Positions 1 through 10,405 of a DNA stretch of 64,000 bases are shown here, one piece after another. Numbering within the stretch: position 1 is the first letter of the stretch; every line of letters begins with the position of its first letter. Source of the stretch: Burkholderia sp. Bp8992 (GTDB lineage: Bacteria > Pseudomonadota > Gammaproteobacteria > Burkholderiales > Burkholderiaceae); NCBI RefSeq assembly GCF_003853705.1, contig NZ_QTQI01000006.1:236832-300831 (forward strand). Direction: 5' to 3'. The position numbers and the translations under genes were made by a program. The notes below the pieces were generated by a model, which saw only the letters and a list, made by a program, of their open reading frames with translations, was not told the DNA's origin and made no database searches.

Positions 1-886
1 CCGACGAGATCGCGGTGCCGAGATCCGACAGGTTCGACGGCACGATCAGCGTGTTGCCCTGCTTCGCGAGATTCGAGAACGCTCCCACGTACTGCTCGGC
101 GACCTTCAGATTCACCGCATCCATCCCGCCCTGCGACTGGATCGCCTGAGCGATCTTCTGGATCGCCTGCGCGTTCGCCTCGGCCACCGCCAGGATCGCC
201 GCGGCCTCGCCCTGCGCCTGGTTGATTGCAGCCTGCCGCTCGCCCTCGGACTTCTGGATCGCCGCTTCGCGCGCGCCCGACGCAAGGTTGATCTGCTCCT
301 GCTTGCGGCCTTCCGATGCGGCGATCAGCGCGCGCTTCTCGCGCTCCGCGGTGATCTGCGCCTGCATCGCGTGCAGGATTTCCTTCGGCGGCGTCAGGTC
401 CTTGATCTCGTAGCGCAGCACCTTCACGCCCCAGTTCGCCGCGGCCTGGTCGAGCGCCGACACGATGTTGTGGTTGATGAAATCGCGCTCCTCGAACGTC
501 TTGTCGAGTTCGAGCTTGCCGACCACCGAGCGCAGCGTGGTTTGTGCCAGCTGCGTGATCGCGAGCACGAAGTTGCTCGACCCGTACGACGCCTTCATCG
601 GATCGGTCACCTGGAAGTACAGCACGCCGTCGACCTGCAACTGCGTGTTGTCGCGCGTGATACAGACCTGGCTCGGCACGTCGAGCGGGATTTCCTTCAG
701 GATGTGCCGGTACGCGATGCGATCGACGAACGGCAGCACGATATTCAGGCCGGGCGACAGTGTCGCGTGGTAGCGCCCGAAACGCTCGAGCACCCATGCA
801 TGCTGCTGCGGCACGATCTTCACCGTCTTCGACACGATCACGATCGCGATGACGAGCAGGACAACCCAGACGATCAGCGAATCCAT
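1..886 (-). CDS. SPFH/Band 7 (stomatin-like, QmcA-type) membrane protein, 3' end outside the window
   Basis: About 295 N-terminal residues are visible and the stop lies beyond base 1. One hydrophobic segment (about residues 4-20, starting MDSLIVWVVLLV) anchors the protein. A Band 7 domain follows (about 25-180), with the typical PQQHAWVLERFGRY and SPGLNIVLPFVDR stretches. Then comes an Ala/Gln/Glu-rich coiled coil (about 180-260, with AQGEAAAILAVAEANAQAIQ). Members of this family form membrane-associated oligomers linked to microdomain organisation and quality control of membrane proteins. It lies 33 bp downstream of an NfeD gene on the same strand, the classic NfeD-SPFH pair, so the two are probably co-transcribed. 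The start at 886 has an AGGGA-like ribosome site just upstream. The exact client or process is not known from sequence. Confidence 0.92.
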   Translation of the reverse strand, partial: MDSLIVWVVLLVIAIVIVSKTVKIVPQQHAWVLERFGRYHATLSPGLNIVLPFVDRIAYRHILKEIPLDVPSQVCITRDNTQLQVDGVLYFQVTDPMKASYGSSNFVLAITQLAQTTLRSVVGKLELDKTFEERDFINHNIVSALDQAAANWGVKVLRYEIKDLTPPKEILHAMQAQITAEREKRALIAASEGRKQEQINLASGAREAAIQKSEGERQAAINQAQGEAAAILAVAEANAQAIQKIAQAIQSQGGMDAVNLKVAEQYVGAFSNLAKQGNTLIVPSNLSDLGTAISS

Positions 887-919
887 GAAATATTCCCTCC
901 TTGTTGTATCAGCGGACGA

Positions 920-1354
920 TCAGCCCGCGGGTTTCGCCACGACCACGAGACAATTGCCGCGCACGGCGCTCACCTGATAGACGCGCGCATCGTCGCGCTC
1001 GCCGTTCGCGAGCTCGACGTCCCAGTCGGCACCGCGATACTGCACGCGTGCACGGCCGTCGTGCCACGCGTCGACCGTGACGGTCGAGCCGATATCGAGA
1101 TTGACGTCGGGATTCATCGACGTGTCGCGCTTCTGCTTGCGGCCGAGCCCTGACCGGCGCAGCACGATCATCGCGACGATCGCGACCGCCGCCGCCGCAC
1201 CGAACTGCACGTGCGGCGCGAAACCGGCCAGTTGCAGCAACCCGCCCGCGAGAAAGCCGAGCGCGATCATCAACAGATAGAACGTGCCCGTCAGCAACTC
1301 GGCGACGACCAGCACGCCCACCGCGACCCACCAGAACAGATGCCCCGACATCAT
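920..1354 (-). CDS. NfeD family membrane protein
   Basis: A 144-residue protein with a hydrophobic N-terminal half (about 7-42 and 48-66, probably two or three membrane helices) and a C-terminal small beta domain (about 82-142) of the NfeD/OB-fold type. I chose the start MMSGHLFWW at 1354 because GGAG lies seven bases upstream. A longer open frame to 1429 has no family-like sequence. It is the short NfeD form without the ClpP-like protease domain. NfeD proteins work with SPFH partners, and the downstream gene is an SPFH protein, supporting a joint role in membrane organisation. The link to a particular substrate is inference. Confidence 0.88.
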   Translation of the reverse strand: MMSGHLFWWVAVGVLVVAELLTGTFYLLMIALGFLAGGLLQLAGFAPHVQFGAAAAVAIVAMIVLRRSGLGRKQKRDTSMNPDVNLDIGSTVTVDAWHDGRARVQYRGADWDVELANGERDDARVYQVSAVRGNCLVVVAKPAG

Positions 1355-1455
1355 TGTGGTCTCCAGAAAAACGTCCCCGATGCTCACTATATTCGTTGCG
1401 CTCGCCGCCGTGCGAAGCGGTCGGCGCACCCGGGACGACCCGGCGAGTACCGGCG

Positions 1456-1488
1456 AAAAAAAACACCCCGGTGCTTACCGGGGTGTTT
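1456..1488 (-). terminator. Rho-independent terminator of ppsA
   Basis: A perfect 12-bp stem (1461-1472 with 1477-1488) closes a four-base loop. On the minus strand it is followed by a run of eight T (complement of the A run from 1456). It lies about 80 bp past the ppsA stop and separates ppsA from the NfeD-SPFH pair. Confidence 0.9.
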
Positions 1489-1565
1489 ATAGCATGAACC
1501 TTGCATTTTGCCTTCATTGAAGGAGCGACGGCGCCGCTCCTTCGCCGAAAATGCCTGACCGACCG

Positions 1566-3968
1566 TTACTTCCGGTTGGCGGCAAGCGCCTGCCACGTAT
1601 CGATGATCGTGTCCGGGTTCAGCGAAATCGACACGATGCCTTCGTCGGTCAGCCATTGCGCGAAGTCCGGGTGATCGGACGGGCCCTGGCCGCAGATACC
1701 GACGTACTTGCCCATCTTGCGGCAGGTATCGATCGCGCGCTTCAGCAGGAACTTGACGGCCGGATCGCGCTCGTCGAAGTCGACGGCCAGCAGCTCCATG
1801 CCCGAGTCGCGGTCGAGGCCGAGCGTGAGCTGCGTGAGGTCGTTCGAGCCGATCGAGAACCCGTCGAAGTGTTCCAGGAACTCTTCGGCGAGGATCGCGT
1901 TGGTCGGGACTTCGCACATCATCACGAGGCGCAGGCCGTTTTCGCCGCGCTTCAGGCCGAACTTCTCGAGCAGGCCGACGACACGCTCCGCCTGCTTCAC
2001 GGTCCGCACGAACGGCACCATGATCTCGACGTTGGTCAGGCCCATCTCGTCACGCACGCGCTTCAGGGCACGGCATTCCATCTCGAACGCCTGCGCGAAG
2101 TCTTCAGCGATGTAGCGCGACGCGCCGCGGAAGCCCAGCATCGGGTTTTCCTCGTCCGGCTCGTAACGCGAACCGCCGATCAGCTTCTTGTACTCGTTCG
2201 ACTTGAAGTCGGACAGACGCACGATCACGGGCTTCGGATAGAACGCGGCCGCGATCGTCGCGACGCCTTCCGTCAGCTTGTCGACGTAGAACTGGCGCGG
2301 CGACGCGTGGCCGCGCGCCACGCTCTCGACCGCCTTCTTCAGGTCCTGGTCGATGTTCGGGTACTCGAGGATCGCCTTCGGGTGAACGCCGATGTTGTTG
2401 TTGATGATGAACTCGAGACGCGCGAGACCCACACCGCCGTTCGGCAGTTGCGAGAAGTCGAACGCGAGCTGCGGGTTACCGACGTTCATCATGATCTTGA
2501 CGGGGATTTCCGGCAGCTCGCCGCGCTGCACTTCCGTGACTTCCGTCTCGAGCAGGCCGTCGTAGATCTTGCCTTCGTCGCCTTCCGCGCACGATACCGT
2601 GACGAGCGCGCCGTCCTTCAGGATGTCGGTCGCATCGCCGCAGCCGACGACTGCCGGCACGCCGAGCTCACGCGCGATGATCGCCGCGTGGCAGGTCCGG
2701 CCGCCACGGTTCGTGACGATCGCGGCCGCACGCTTCATCACCGGCTCCCAGTTCGGGTCGGTCATGTCGGCCACCAGCACGTCGCCCGGCTGCACGCGTT
2801 CCATTTCCGACGGATCCTGGATCACGCGCACGGGGCCCGCGCCGATCTTCTGGCCGATCGCACGGCCCGTCGCCAGCACCTGCGACTGGCCCTTCAGCTT
2901 GAAGCGCTGCTCGGCCTTGCCGGTTGCCTGGCTCTTCACCGTTTCCGGACGCGCCTGCAGGATGAAGATCTTGCCGTCGCGGCCGTCCTTGCCCCACTCG
3001 ATGTCCATCGGACGCTGGTAGTGCTTCTCGATGATGACCGCGTACTTCGCCAGCTCGATCACGTCTTCATCCGTGATCGAGTAGCGGTTGCGCTGCTCGT
3101 GCGGCACGTCGACCGTCTTCACGCGGCCCGGCTCGCCCGGCTGCGTGAATTCCATCTTGATCAGCTTCGAGCCGATCGAGCGGCGGATGATCGGGTACTT
3201 GTCCTGTGCGAGCGTCGTCTTGAACACGTAGAACTCGTCCGGGTTCACGGCGCCCTGCACGACGGTTTCGCCCAGGCCGTAGCTCGACGTGATGAACACG
3301 GCGTCCTTGAAGCCCGATTCGGTGTCGATCGTGAACATCACGCCGGCGGCGCCGACGTCCGAGCGGACCATGCGCTGCACGCCGGCCGACAGCGCGACTT
3401 CGGCGTGCGTGAAGCCCTTGTGCACGCGGTACGAGATCGCGCGGTCGTTGTACAGCGACGCGAACACGTGCTTCATGCGGTCGAGCACGTCATCGATGCC
3501 GACGACGTTGAGGTACGACTCCTGCTGGCCGGCGAACGATGCGTCGGGCAGGTCTTCCGCGGTCGCGGACGAACGCACGGCGAACGACAGTTCGGCCGGC
3601 GAGCCGTTCTTCAGCACTTCGAACTGCTCGCGGATTTCCTGCTCGAGGCGTGCCTGCAGCGGCGCGTCGACGATCCACTTGCGGATTTCGGCACCGGCTT
3701 CGGCGAGCGCCTTCACGTCGTCGATGTCGAGGGACTCGAGACGCTTGGCGATACGGTCGGTCAGGTCGTTGTGCTTGAGGAAATCACGGAACGCGAGCGC
3801 GGTCGTGGCGAAACCGGTGGGTACGCGAACGCCTGCTTCGGAAAGCTGGCTGATCATCTCGCCGAGCGACGCATTCTTGCCGCCCACGATCTCCACATCG
3901 GTCATCCGCAACTGCTCGAACGGAATTACATACGCCTGGTCCTTTGCGACGTTTGCTGCGTTAGTCAT
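1566..3968 (-). CDS. ppsA: phosphoenolpyruvate synthase
   Basis: An 800-residue cytosolic enzyme that converts pyruvate, ATP and water into phosphoenolpyruvate, AMP and phosphate, allowing gluconeogenesis from C3 acids. The N-terminal ATP-grasp domain opens with [10 protein letters not shown]. The swivelling phosphohistidine domain has [15 protein letters not shown] with the catalytic His427. The C-terminal PEP/pyruvate barrel carries the conserved Cys759 in [13 protein letters not shown]. Length matches the family (about 790-800). The start at 3968 (MTNAANVAK) has AGGGG seven bases upstream. The in-frame ATG at 4007 adds 13 residues unlike the family. The gene is divergent from ppsR, the kinase/phosphorylase that controls it by threonine phosphorylation, and ends at a strong terminator. 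Confidence 0.97.
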   Translation of the reverse strand: MTNAANVAKDQAYVIPFEQLRMTDVEIVGGKNASLGEMISQLSEAGVRVPTGFATTALAFRDFLKHNDLTDRIAKRLESLDIDDVKALAEAGAEIRKWIVDAPLQARLEQEIREQFEVLKNGSPAELSFAVRSSATAEDLPDASFAGQQESYLNVVGIDDVLDRMKHVFASLYNDRAISYRVHKGFTHAEVALSAGVQRMVRSDVGAAGVMFTIDTESGFKDAVFITSSYGLGETVVQGAVNPDEFYVFKTTLAQDKYPIIRRSIGSKLIKMEFTQPGEPGRVKTVDVPHEQRNRYSITDEDVIELAKYAVIIEKHYQRPMDIEWGKDGRDGKIFILQARPETVKSQATGKAEQRFKLKGQSQVLATGRAIGQKIGAGPVRVIQDPSEMERVQPGDVLVADMTDPNWEPVMKRAAAIVTNRGGRTCHAAIIARELGVPAVVGCGDATDILKDGALVTVSCAEGDEGKIYDGLLETEVTEVQRGELPEIPVKIMMNVGNPQLAFDFSQLPNGGVGLARLEFIINNNIGVHPKAILEYPNIDQDLKKAVESVARGHASPRQFYVDKLTEGVATIAAAFYPKPVIVRLSDFKSNEYKKLIGGSRYEPDEENPMLGFRGASRYIAEDFAQAFEMECRALKRVRDEMGLTNVEIMVPFVRTVKQAERVVGLLEKFGLKRGENGLRLVMMCEVPTNAILAEEFLEHFDGFSIGSNDLTQLTLGLDRDSGMELLAVDFDERDPAVKFLLKRAIDTCRKMGKYVGICGQGPSDHPDFAQWLTDEGIVSISLNPDTIIDTWQALAANRK

Positions 3969-4344
3969 ACAAGCCCCTAAGTGTGAAAAAAATGCTCGAT
4001 TGCGCAAGTGGGCTCGGACGCGGGCGCTTGCAAAAAAGCGCGGCGCGTCTTGCGCAACCTGTTAGATAAACACTCGCAGCGGCGAAAAATATTCCGACCC
4101 GATTTGCAAAAATCCCGGCAGAAGGGCGATATTTGCAGACGAATCGCCAAACTTGCCGGGAATTCTGGAATCGCGCGGCAAGCCACGGGGCGCCGTTCGC
4201 GCCCTGCCCCCGCAATTGCTTATCCAACAGGTTGCCGCTATTCTACCGTGCCGGCTGCCGGATGTGGCGCGACCTTGTCACTGCGCCTGGAGGCGAACCT
4301 CCAGCCGCCCGCGCAACCGCCCTTCACGCTCGACGCCCAGATTC
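3969..4344. promoter_or_regulatory. ppsA/ppsR divergent intergenic region
   Basis: A 376-bp non-coding gap between two divergent genes, so it must hold promoters for both. It is locally AT-richer (about 4080-4150, with runs such as AAAAATATT and GATATTTGCA) than the surrounding genes. I could not find a convincing -35/-10 pair on either strand. Open frames crossing it show no family-like sequence. Confidence 0.45.
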
Positions 4345-5160
4345 ATGCTGCCTACCGTATTCATCGTCTCCGACGGCACCGGGATCACTGCCGAAACCTT
4401 CGCGCATTCGATCCTCTCCCAGTTCGACCAGAAATTCCGTCTCGTGCGCGTGCCGTTCGTCGACTCGCTCGACAAGGCCTATGCGACCGTTGAGAAGATC
4501 AACGAGGCCGCCGTGCACGACGGCCGCCGCGCGATCGTGTTCACGACGCTCGTCGACAGCGAATCGAACGACATCGTCAAGCGCTCGAATGCGCTCGTGC
4601 TCGACATGTTCCAGCGCTTCGTCGAACCGCTCGAGCAGGAGCTGGAGCTGAAGTCGAGCCATGCGATGGGCCGCGGCCACCAGAACGCCGACACCGAGGA
4701 ATACAAGACGCGGATCGAGGCGATCAACTTCTCGCTCGCGCACGACGACGGCCAGTCGAACCGCAACCTGTCGGAAGCCGACGTGATCCTCGTCGGCGTG
4801 TCGCGCAGCGGCAAGACGCCGACGAGCCTGTACCTCGCGATGCAGTACGGCGTGAAGGCGGCGAACTATCCGCTGATTCCGGAAGACTTCGAGCGCGGCA
4901 AGCTGCCGTCGGCACTGTCCGCGCACCGCGAGAAGCTGTTCGGGCTGTCGATCGACCCGCAGCGCCTGTCGGAGATCCGCAACGAGCGCAGGCCGGGCAG
5001 CAAGTACGCAGCGCCCGAGAACTGCCGCTACGAGATCAACGAGGCCGAGGCGATGATGCGCCGCGAAGGGATCAAGTGGCTGTCGTCGACGCACAAGTCG
5101 ATCGAGGAAATCGCGACGACGATCCTGCAGGAAGTCCGTCTCGACCGGCAGTCGTACTAG
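4345..5160 (+). CDS. ppsR: PEP synthase regulatory protein (bifunctional kinase/pyrophosphorylase, DUF299)
   Basis: A 271-residue protein that, in the characterised family, inactivates PEP synthase by ADP-dependent threonine phosphorylation and reactivates it by phosphate-dependent dephosphorylation. The N-terminus (LPTVFIVSDGTGITAET) and the P-loop-like GVSRSGKT at 151-158 are the family hallmarks. The C-terminal half has the usual YPLIPEDFERGKLP stretch. Length is normal (about 270). I chose the ATG at 4345 because the family starts there; the frame stays open upstream to 4153 without similarity. Its target gene ppsA lies next to it on the opposite strand. Confidence 0.95.
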   Translation: MLPTVFIVSDGTGITAETFAHSILSQFDQKFRLVRVPFVDSLDKAYATVEKINEAAVHDGRRAIVFTTLVDSESNDIVKRSNALVLDMFQRFVEPLEQELELKSSHAMGRGHQNADTEEYKTRIEAINFSLAHDDGQSNRNLSEADVILVGVSRSGKTPTSLYLAMQYGVKAANYPLIPEDFERGKLPSALSAHREKLFGLSIDPQRLSEIRNERRPGSKYAAPENCRYEINEAEAMMRREGIKWLSSTHKSIEEIATTILQEVRLDRQSY

Positions 5161-5201
5161 GCATCGGCACACGGGCGGCCGCCTGGCCGTCGCCGGAAAC
5201 G

Positions 5202-5231
5202 AAAAGGCCGCGTCGATGGACGCGGCCTTTT
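5202..5231. terminator. Bidirectional rho-independent terminator
   Basis: A 13-bp perfect stem (5202-5214 with 5219-5231) with a GATG loop, flanked by A and T runs so it can work on both strands. It lies between ppsR (plus) and the convergent RNA methyltransferase gene (minus). Confidence 0.9.
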
Positions 5232-5269
5232 TTCATCGCGCGGGGTATGCGCGCGTGACGCCTGACGTG

Positions 5270-6052
5270 TCAGGCAGGCCGCTGCTGGCGCACCTGCTCG
5301 AACAGGCAGACCGCGGCGGCAGCCGCGACGTTCAGCGACTCCATCCCGCCCGGCTGCGGAATCGTCACGCGATGCGTGGCCGCGTCGCGCCAGAACGCCG
5401 ACACGCCGGCGCCCTCGTTGCCGAACACCCAGGCCACCGGCCCCGACAGGTCGCAGTCGTAGACCGCCTGCACGCCGTGCGAGTCGGTCAGCGCGACCGG
5501 TACGTCGAGCCGCTCCGCGAGCGCGGCGGCGTCGACATCTTCGTGGATCGACAGCAGGAAATGCGCACCCATGCCCGAGCGCAGCACCTTCGACGACCAC
5601 GCATACGCCGTTCCCGGCGCACAGAACACATGCCGCACGCCGGCCGCCGCCGCGCTGCGCAGGATCGAGCCGACGTTGCCGGCATCCTGCACGCCGTCGA
5701 GCACGACCGACGTGTGCGTCACGCGAGTCGGCAGCGGTTGCTCAGGCCGGTCGACGAGCAGCAGGAAGCCGACGCCGTTGACGACATTCGACAACTGCCC
5801 GAACAGCGCGTCTGGCAGCGTGACGATCCGCTGCGCATCGACGCGCGCGACGATCGCCTGCGCTTCGGCGTGGCCGAGCGCGCCTTCGGTTGCGACGCAC
5901 AGCTCGGGCGTCGCGCCCGTATCGAGATACGCGCTCGCGAGATGGAATCCTTCGAGCAGCGCCTGCCCGCTGCGGCGCTGCTGGGGCGTCGAGCCCGCGA
6001 GCGCCTTCAGGCGCTTGTACAGCGGGTTGTCGCGGGAAGTAATGCTTTTCAT
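5270..6052 (-). CDS. TrmH/SpoU-family RNA 2'-O-ribose methyltransferase
   Basis: A 260-residue SPOUT methyltransferase using S-adenosylmethionine. It has an N-terminal substrate-binding region (about 1-100, starting [18 protein letters not shown], typical of the RNA-binding domain of rRNA-type members). The knotted catalytic domain follows with motif 1 [17 protein letters not shown] (the Arg is catalytic in the family), motif 2 [10 protein letters not shown] and motif 3 [16 protein letters not shown]. Its start codon overlaps the stop of rnhB (ATGA), so translation is coupled and it is the last gene of the lpx operon. Whether the substrate is 23S rRNA or a tRNA cannot be told from sequence. 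Confidence 0.9.
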   Translation of the reverse strand: MKSITSRDNPLYKRLKALAGSTPQQRRSGQALLEGFHLASAYLDTGATPELCVATEGALGHAEAQAIVARVDAQRIVTLPDALFGQLSNVVNGVGFLLLVDRPEQPLPTRVTHTSVVLDGVQDAGNVGSILRSAAAAGVRHVFCAPGTAYAWSSKVLRSGMGAHFLLSIHEDVDAAALAERLDVPVALTDSHGVQAVYDCDLSGPVAWVFGNEGAGVSAFWRDAATHRVTIPQPGGMESLNVAAAAAVCLFEQVRQQRPA

Positions 6053-6693
6053 CGAATCAGGTCGAGTGCCGCACGCACCGGTGCGAACGAGCGCCGATGC
6101 GCTTCACAGGGGCCGTGCTCACGCAGTGCGGCAAGGTGTTTCGCGGTGCCGTAGCCCGCATGCACGTTGAAGCCATACACCGGAAAGCGTGCGTGCAGGT
6201 CGACGAGCATGCGGTCGCGCGTGACCTTCGCGAGGATCGACGCGGCCGAGATGCTCGGCACCAGCGCGTCGCCGCTGACGATCGCCTCGGCACGCACGGT
6301 CAGCGTCGGGCAGCGGTTGCCGTCGATCTGCGCGAGCGTCGGCAGGACCGACAGGCCCTCGACGGCCCGCTTCATCGCGAGCATCGTCGCGTGGAGGATG
6401 TTCAGCGTGTCGATCTCGTCGACGCTTGCCGACGCAACGCAATACGCAACCGACCGCGCGACGATCAGGTCGTACAGCGCGTCGCGCTTCTTCGCGGACA
6501 GCGCCTTCGAATCGTCGAGCCCGTCGATCGGCTGCGCCGGATCGAGAATCACCGCGGCGGCCACCACCGGCCCCGCGAGCGGGCCGCGTCCGGCTTCGTC
6601 GACGCCGCAGACGATCTCGTCGGGACGGCTGAAGTCGAAACCGCCCTGCTCGTCGCCCGACGCGCGGCGGCGTGATGCACGTACAGCGGTCAT
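6049..6693 (-). CDS. rnhB: ribonuclease HII
   Basis: A 214-residue nuclease that cuts the RNA strand of RNA-DNA hybrids and removes misincorporated ribonucleotides. The signature [20 protein letters not shown] holds the metal-binding Asp32 and Glu33. [15 protein letters not shown] and the C-terminal [15 protein letters not shown] stretch are also diagnostic. The start at 6693 overlaps the lpxB stop (ATGA), so the pair is translationally coupled, as in many proteobacteria where rnhB follows lpxB. The open frame extends far upstream through lpxB, but only the part from 6693 resembles the family. Confidence 0.96.
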   Translation of the reverse strand: MTAVRASRRRASGDEQGGFDFSRPDEIVCGVDEAGRGPLAGPVVAAAVILDPAQPIDGLDDSKALSAKKRDALYDLIVARSVAYCVASASVDEIDTLNILHATMLAMKRAVEGLSVLPTLAQIDGNRCPTLTVRAEAIVSGDALVPSISAASILAKVTRDRMLVDLHARFPVYGFNVHAGYGTAKHLAALREHGPCEAHRRSFAPVRAALDLIR

Positions 6694-7859
6694 GCGCGCC
6701 CCTTGCGATGTTCGAGCACGCGCACGACGGCTTCGGCCGCCTTCGCGGCCGTATTCTGCCGCAACGAAAGATGCATTTCGGTAAACACTTCGGTCAGCGT
6801 GCGGCGGTTCGCGTCGTCGCGCAGCTGCGTGAGCGTCGCATCGGCGAGCGCCTCGGGCGTCGCGAAATGCTGCAGCAGCTCGGGCACGACGAAGCGCCCC
6901 GCCAGGATGTTCGGCAAGCCGACGTACGGCAGGTAGCCCTGCCGGCGCATGATCTGCCCGGTCAGCCAAGGCACCTTGTACGAGATCACCATCGGCTTCT
7001 TCAGCAGCGCGGCTTCCAGCGTGACGGTGCCGCTCTTCACGAGGATCGCGTCGGCAGCCGTCATCGCCACCTGCGACCGGCCGTCGGTGATCGTCAGCGC
7101 GAGCTGCGGATGCGCATCGACGAGCGGCTGCAGCAGTTCGCGCAGTGCGGGCGTCGCCGCCGGCATCACGAACCGCACGCCGGGCTCGCGCTGCTGCATC
7201 AGCGCCATCGCCGCGAAGAACGTCGGGCCGATCAGCGCGATCTCCGAGCGCCGGCTGCCCGGCAGCACCGCGATCACGGGGCCGTCGGCGGGCAGGCCCA
7301 GCGCGATGCGCGCGCCGTGCGTGTCGGGTTCGAGCGGAATCTCGTCGGCCAGCGGATGGCCGACATACGTCGACGCAACGCCTGCCTTGTCGAGAATCGC
7401 CGGTTCGAACGGGAACAGGCACAGCATGTGATCGACGGACTTCGCGATCTTCTTGATCCGGCCGCCGCGCCACGCCCAGATCGACGGGCACACGAAGTGG
7501 ATCGACGGGATGCCCGCATCGCGCGCAGCCTGTTCCACGTTGAAGTTGAAGTCGGGCGCGTCGACGCCGATGAACGCATCCGGCCGCTCGGCGAGCAGCT
7601 GGCGCTTCAGTTCGCCGCGAATCCGCAGGATCTCGGGAATCTGGCCGAGCGCCTCGACGTAGCCGCGCACGGTCAGCTTGTCCATCTGCCAGTGCGAGTC
7701 GAAGCCCTGCGCGATCATCCGCTGCCCGCCGATCCCGTAATACTGGGCCGATTCGGGCAGCCGCTCGCGCAGGCCGCCGAGCAGCGACGCCCCGAGCAGG
7801 TCGCCCGACGGCTCGCCGGCCACCATCGCGAGCCGGAGCTGATTGGTCGGAAGCGGCAT
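6690..7859 (-). CDS. lpxB: lipid-A-disaccharide synthase
   Basis: A 389-residue peripheral inner-membrane glycosyltransferase (GT19) that joins UDP-2,3-diacylglucosamine and lipid X to make the lipid A disaccharide. The N-terminus [20 protein letters not shown], the central [15 protein letters not shown] and [16 protein letters not shown], and [10 protein letters not shown] are family hallmarks. Length is normal (about 380-390). It lies 3 bp after lpxA and overlaps rnhB. Confidence 0.97.
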   Translation of the reverse strand: MPLPTNQLRLAMVAGEPSGDLLGASLLGGLRERLPESAQYYGIGGQRMIAQGFDSHWQMDKLTVRGYVEALGQIPEILRIRGELKRQLLAERPDAFIGVDAPDFNFNVEQAARDAGIPSIHFVCPSIWAWRGGRIKKIAKSVDHMLCLFPFEPAILDKAGVASTYVGHPLADEIPLEPDTHGARIALGLPADGPVIAVLPGSRRSEIALIGPTFFAAMALMQQREPGVRFVMPAATPALRELLQPLVDAHPQLALTITDGRSQVAMTAADAILVKSGTVTLEAALLKKPMVISYKVPWLTGQIMRRQGYLPYVGLPNILAGRFVVPELLQHFATPEALADATLTQLRDDANRRTLTEVFTEMHLSLRQNTAAKAAEAVVRVLEHRKGRA

Positions 7860-7862
7860 CGC

Positions 7863-8651
7863 TTAGCGGATGATGCCGCGTTGCGACGCGTCGATGAAAT
7901 CGACGAGCGCCTTCACCGGCGCATCGCCGTCGCCGCCCGCCTCCGCCAGCTCGCGCAGCTGCACCTTCGCTTCCTCGAACGACAGGCCGTTCTTGTAGAG
8001 CACGCGGTACGCGCTGCGCAGCGCCGAGATCGCATCGGCCGAGAAGCCGCGCCGGCGCAGCCCTTCGACGTTGATCCCGTGCGGTTCGGCCTTGTTGCCG
8101 GCCGCGATCACGAACGGCGGGATGTCCTGCACGAGCGCCGACGCGCCGCCCAGCATCGAGTGCGCGCCGATGCGCACGAACTGGTGGACGCCCGACATGC
8201 CGCCGACGATCGCCCAGTCGCCGATTTCGACGTGGCCGGCCATCTGCGCGTTGCTCGACAGGATCACGTGGTTGCCGACGCGGCAGTCATGGCCGATGTG
8301 CACGTAGGCCATGATCCAGTTGTCGTCGCCGAGCGTCGTCACGCCGATGTCCTGCACGGTGCCCGTGTGGATCGTCGTGAATTCGCGGATCGTGTTGCGG
8401 TTGCCGATCACGAGCTTCGTCGGCTCGTCCTTGTACTTCATGTCCTGCGGACGGCCGCCGACCGACGCGTAATGGCCGATGCGGTTGTCTTCGCCGAGCG
8501 TCGTATGGCCTTCGATCACGCTGTGCGAGCCGATCGTCGTGCGCGCGCCGATCGTGACGTGCGGGCCGACGATCGCGTACGGGCCGATCTCGACCGACTC
8601 GTCGATCTGCGCGCCCGGCTCGACAATCGCGGTGGGATGAATCCTGGTCAT
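7863..8651 (-). CDS. lpxA: acyl-ACP--UDP-N-acetylglucosamine O-acyltransferase
   Basis: A 262-residue left-handed beta-helix enzyme that catalyses the first step of lipid A synthesis, transferring 3-hydroxyacyl from ACP to UDP-GlcNAc in the cytosol. Hexapeptide repeats run from about residue 3 to 185. The catalytic His is His121 in the [13 protein letters not shown] stretch. [16 protein letters not shown] and the C-terminal helical region ([13 protein letters not shown]) are typical. It follows fabZ by 58 bp, so fabZ and lpxA compete for the same hydroxyacyl-ACP pool from neighbouring genes. Confidence 0.97.
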   Translation of the reverse strand: MTRIHPTAIVEPGAQIDESVEIGPYAIVGPHVTIGARTTIGSHSVIEGHTTLGEDNRIGHYASVGGRPQDMKYKDEPTKLVIGNRNTIREFTTIHTGTVQDIGVTTLGDDNWIMAYVHIGHDCRVGNHVILSSNAQMAGHVEIGDWAIVGGMSGVHQFVRIGAHSMLGGASALVQDIPPFVIAAGNKAEPHGINVEGLRRRGFSADAISALRSAYRVLYKNGLSFEEAKVQLRELAEAGGDGDAPVKALVDFIDASQRGIIR

Positions 8652-8709
8652 GCGCCGTTGCCTCTCGATGTGATGTGTCGCGTTGCGTTGCCCATGCGTG
8701 CCGCGTCGC

Positions 8710-9177
8710 TCAGGGCGCCGCGTCGGCCGTCTTGACCGTGCACATCAGTTCGGCTTCCGCCGCCACCTTGCCGTCCACTTCCGCCACCGCCTTGAACTTC
8801 CAGATGCCGCGGATGTAGCGTTCGAACGTCACGTTCAGAATCAGTTGATCGCCCGGCTCGACCACGCGCTTGAAGCGCGCGCCGTCGATGCCGACGAAGT
8901 AGTACAGCGTGTTCTCCGGATCCTTCGGCTGCTCTTCCGCGAAGGTCAGCAGTGCGGCAGCCTGCGCGAGCGCCTCGAGGATCAGCACGCCCGGCATCAC
9001 CGGCCGCTTCGGGAAATGCCCCTGGAAGAACGGCTCGTTGATCGACACGTTCTTCAGCGCTTTGATGCCTTTGTGCGGTTCGAGTTCGAGCACGCGGTCG
9101 ACGAGCAGAATCGGGTAGCGATGCGGCAGCAGCGTGAGGATCTTGTGGATGTCGAGATTGATTTTTTCAGTGCTCAT
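8710..9177 (-). CDS. fabZ: 3-hydroxyacyl-[acyl-carrier-protein] dehydratase FabZ
   Basis: A 155-residue hot-dog-fold enzyme that dehydrates 3-hydroxyacyl-ACP in fatty acid elongation. Catalytic His54 lies in [16 protein letters not shown] and catalytic Glu68 in LILEALAQA. The start is at 9177 ([13 protein letters not shown]), which fits the family; the frame extends to 9255 without similarity. Its place between lpxD and lpxA is conserved in proteobacteria. Confidence 0.97.
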
Positions 9178-9306
9178 GATGGTTCGTCTCACGCAGATGC
9201 TGCGCGGTGGTGATGCAAAGGCTGAAGCGGGCCGCCGCGCGGCCCTGTCTGGCAAACCGGGCCGGTTGCGCTGGCCGTGCCCGGTTCGTGGTCTCGCATG
9301 ATGCGC

Positions 9307-10389
9307 TCAGGCGTCCGTGCCGCCCTGGGCGGCGAGCGCGGCTTCGAGCGCCTTGATGCGCTCGCGCAGCTTGTCGAGGTTGCGCACGAGCGCAGCGCTC
9401 TTGTTCCATTCGCCGTGGTCGACGGCCGGGAACGCGCTGGTATAGATGCCGGCCTTCGGCAGCGACTTCGATACGCCCGACTTCGCGGTGATGATGACAT
9501 AGTCGCCGAGCGTCACGTGGCCGGCGATCCCGGCCGCGCCGCCGATCATGCAGTGGCGGCCGATCGTCGTGCTGCCCGCGATGCCCGCGCTGCCGGCGAT
9601 CACCGTATAGGCGCCGATCCGGCAGTTGTGGCCGATCTGGACCTGGTTGTCGATCTTCACGCATTCCTCGATGACGGTATCCGCCATCGCGCCGCGATCG
9701 ATCGTCGTGTTCGCGCCGATCTCGACGTCCGGGCCGATCGTCACGCCGCCGACTTGCGGGATCTTGACCCAGCTGCCGGTACGCGCATCGCCGTCCCCGA
9801 CGAAATCCGGCGCAAAGCCGAAGCCGTCGGAGCCGATCACGGCGCCCGCGTGGACGATCGCGCGCGGGCCGACCTTGCAGCCGTGGTACACCGATGCGTT
9901 CGGATAGAAGTGCGAGCCGGCGCCGATCGTCGTGCCGCGGCCGACGAACACGTTCGCGTCGAGCTGCACGCCGTCCTCGATCACCGCGCCGGCCTCGACC
10001 GTCACGTGCGGGCCGATCACCGCGCTCGCGGCGACCTTCGCGGCCGGATCGATCGTCGCGCTCGGATGCACGCCGGCGGCGCGCTGCGGCGTGGCCAGGT
10101 CGATGAACATCTGCGCGACGCGCGCGAAGTACGCGTACGGGTTCGGCGTGACAATGAAATTGCGGGGGCCGCTAGCGGCCGCGCCCAGCTTTTCGAGATC
10201 CTTCGGCGCGATCAGCACCGCGCCGGCGCGGGTCGATTCGACCTGCGACAGGTACTTCGGATTCGCGAGGAACGCGAGTTGCTGAGGGCCTGCCTGGTCG
10301 AGCGGTGCGAGCCCGCCCACCTTGCACTGTGCGTCGCCGGCGATCTCGCCGCCAAACCGCTTTACGAGTTCCTCAAGCGTCAATGCCAT
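9307..10389 (-). CDS. lpxD: UDP-3-O-(3-hydroxyacyl)glucosamine N-acyltransferase
   Basis: A 360-residue trimeric acyltransferase, third step of lipid A synthesis. The N-terminal uridine-binding domain (about 1-100, starting [14 protein letters not shown]) has the [11 protein letters not shown] stretch. A hexapeptide-repeat beta-helix follows (about 105-320), with the likely catalytic His254 in [10 protein letters not shown] and the upstream [11 protein letters not shown]-terminal helix (about 335-355) ends the protein. It lies 16 bp after skp. Confidence 0.97.
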   Translation of the reverse strand: MALTLEELVKRFGGEIAGDAQCKVGGLAPLDQAGPQQLAFLANPKYLSQVESTRAGAVLIAPKDLEKLGAAASGPRNFIVTPNPYAYFARVAQMFIDLATPQRAAGVHPSATIDPAAKVAASAVIGPHVTVEAGAVIEDGVQLDANVFVGRGTTIGAGSHFYPNASVYHGCKVGPRAIVHAGAVIGSDGFGFAPDFVGDGDARTGSWVKIPQVGGVTIGPDVEIGANTTIDRGAMADTVIEECVKIDNQVQIGHNCRIGAYTVIAGSAGIAGSTTIGRHCMIGGAAGIAGHVTLGDYVIITAKSGVSKSLPKAGIYTSAFPAVDHGEWNKSAALVRNLDKLRERIKALEAALAAQGGTDA

Positions 10390-10405
10390 TCGTCGTCTGC
10401 TCCGT

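Noticed and set aside
1551-3980. An 809-codon open frame on the plus strand opposite ppsA
   Set aside because: Antisense shadow with Arg/Asp/Val-rich composition. ppsA on the other strand has all catalytic motifs.
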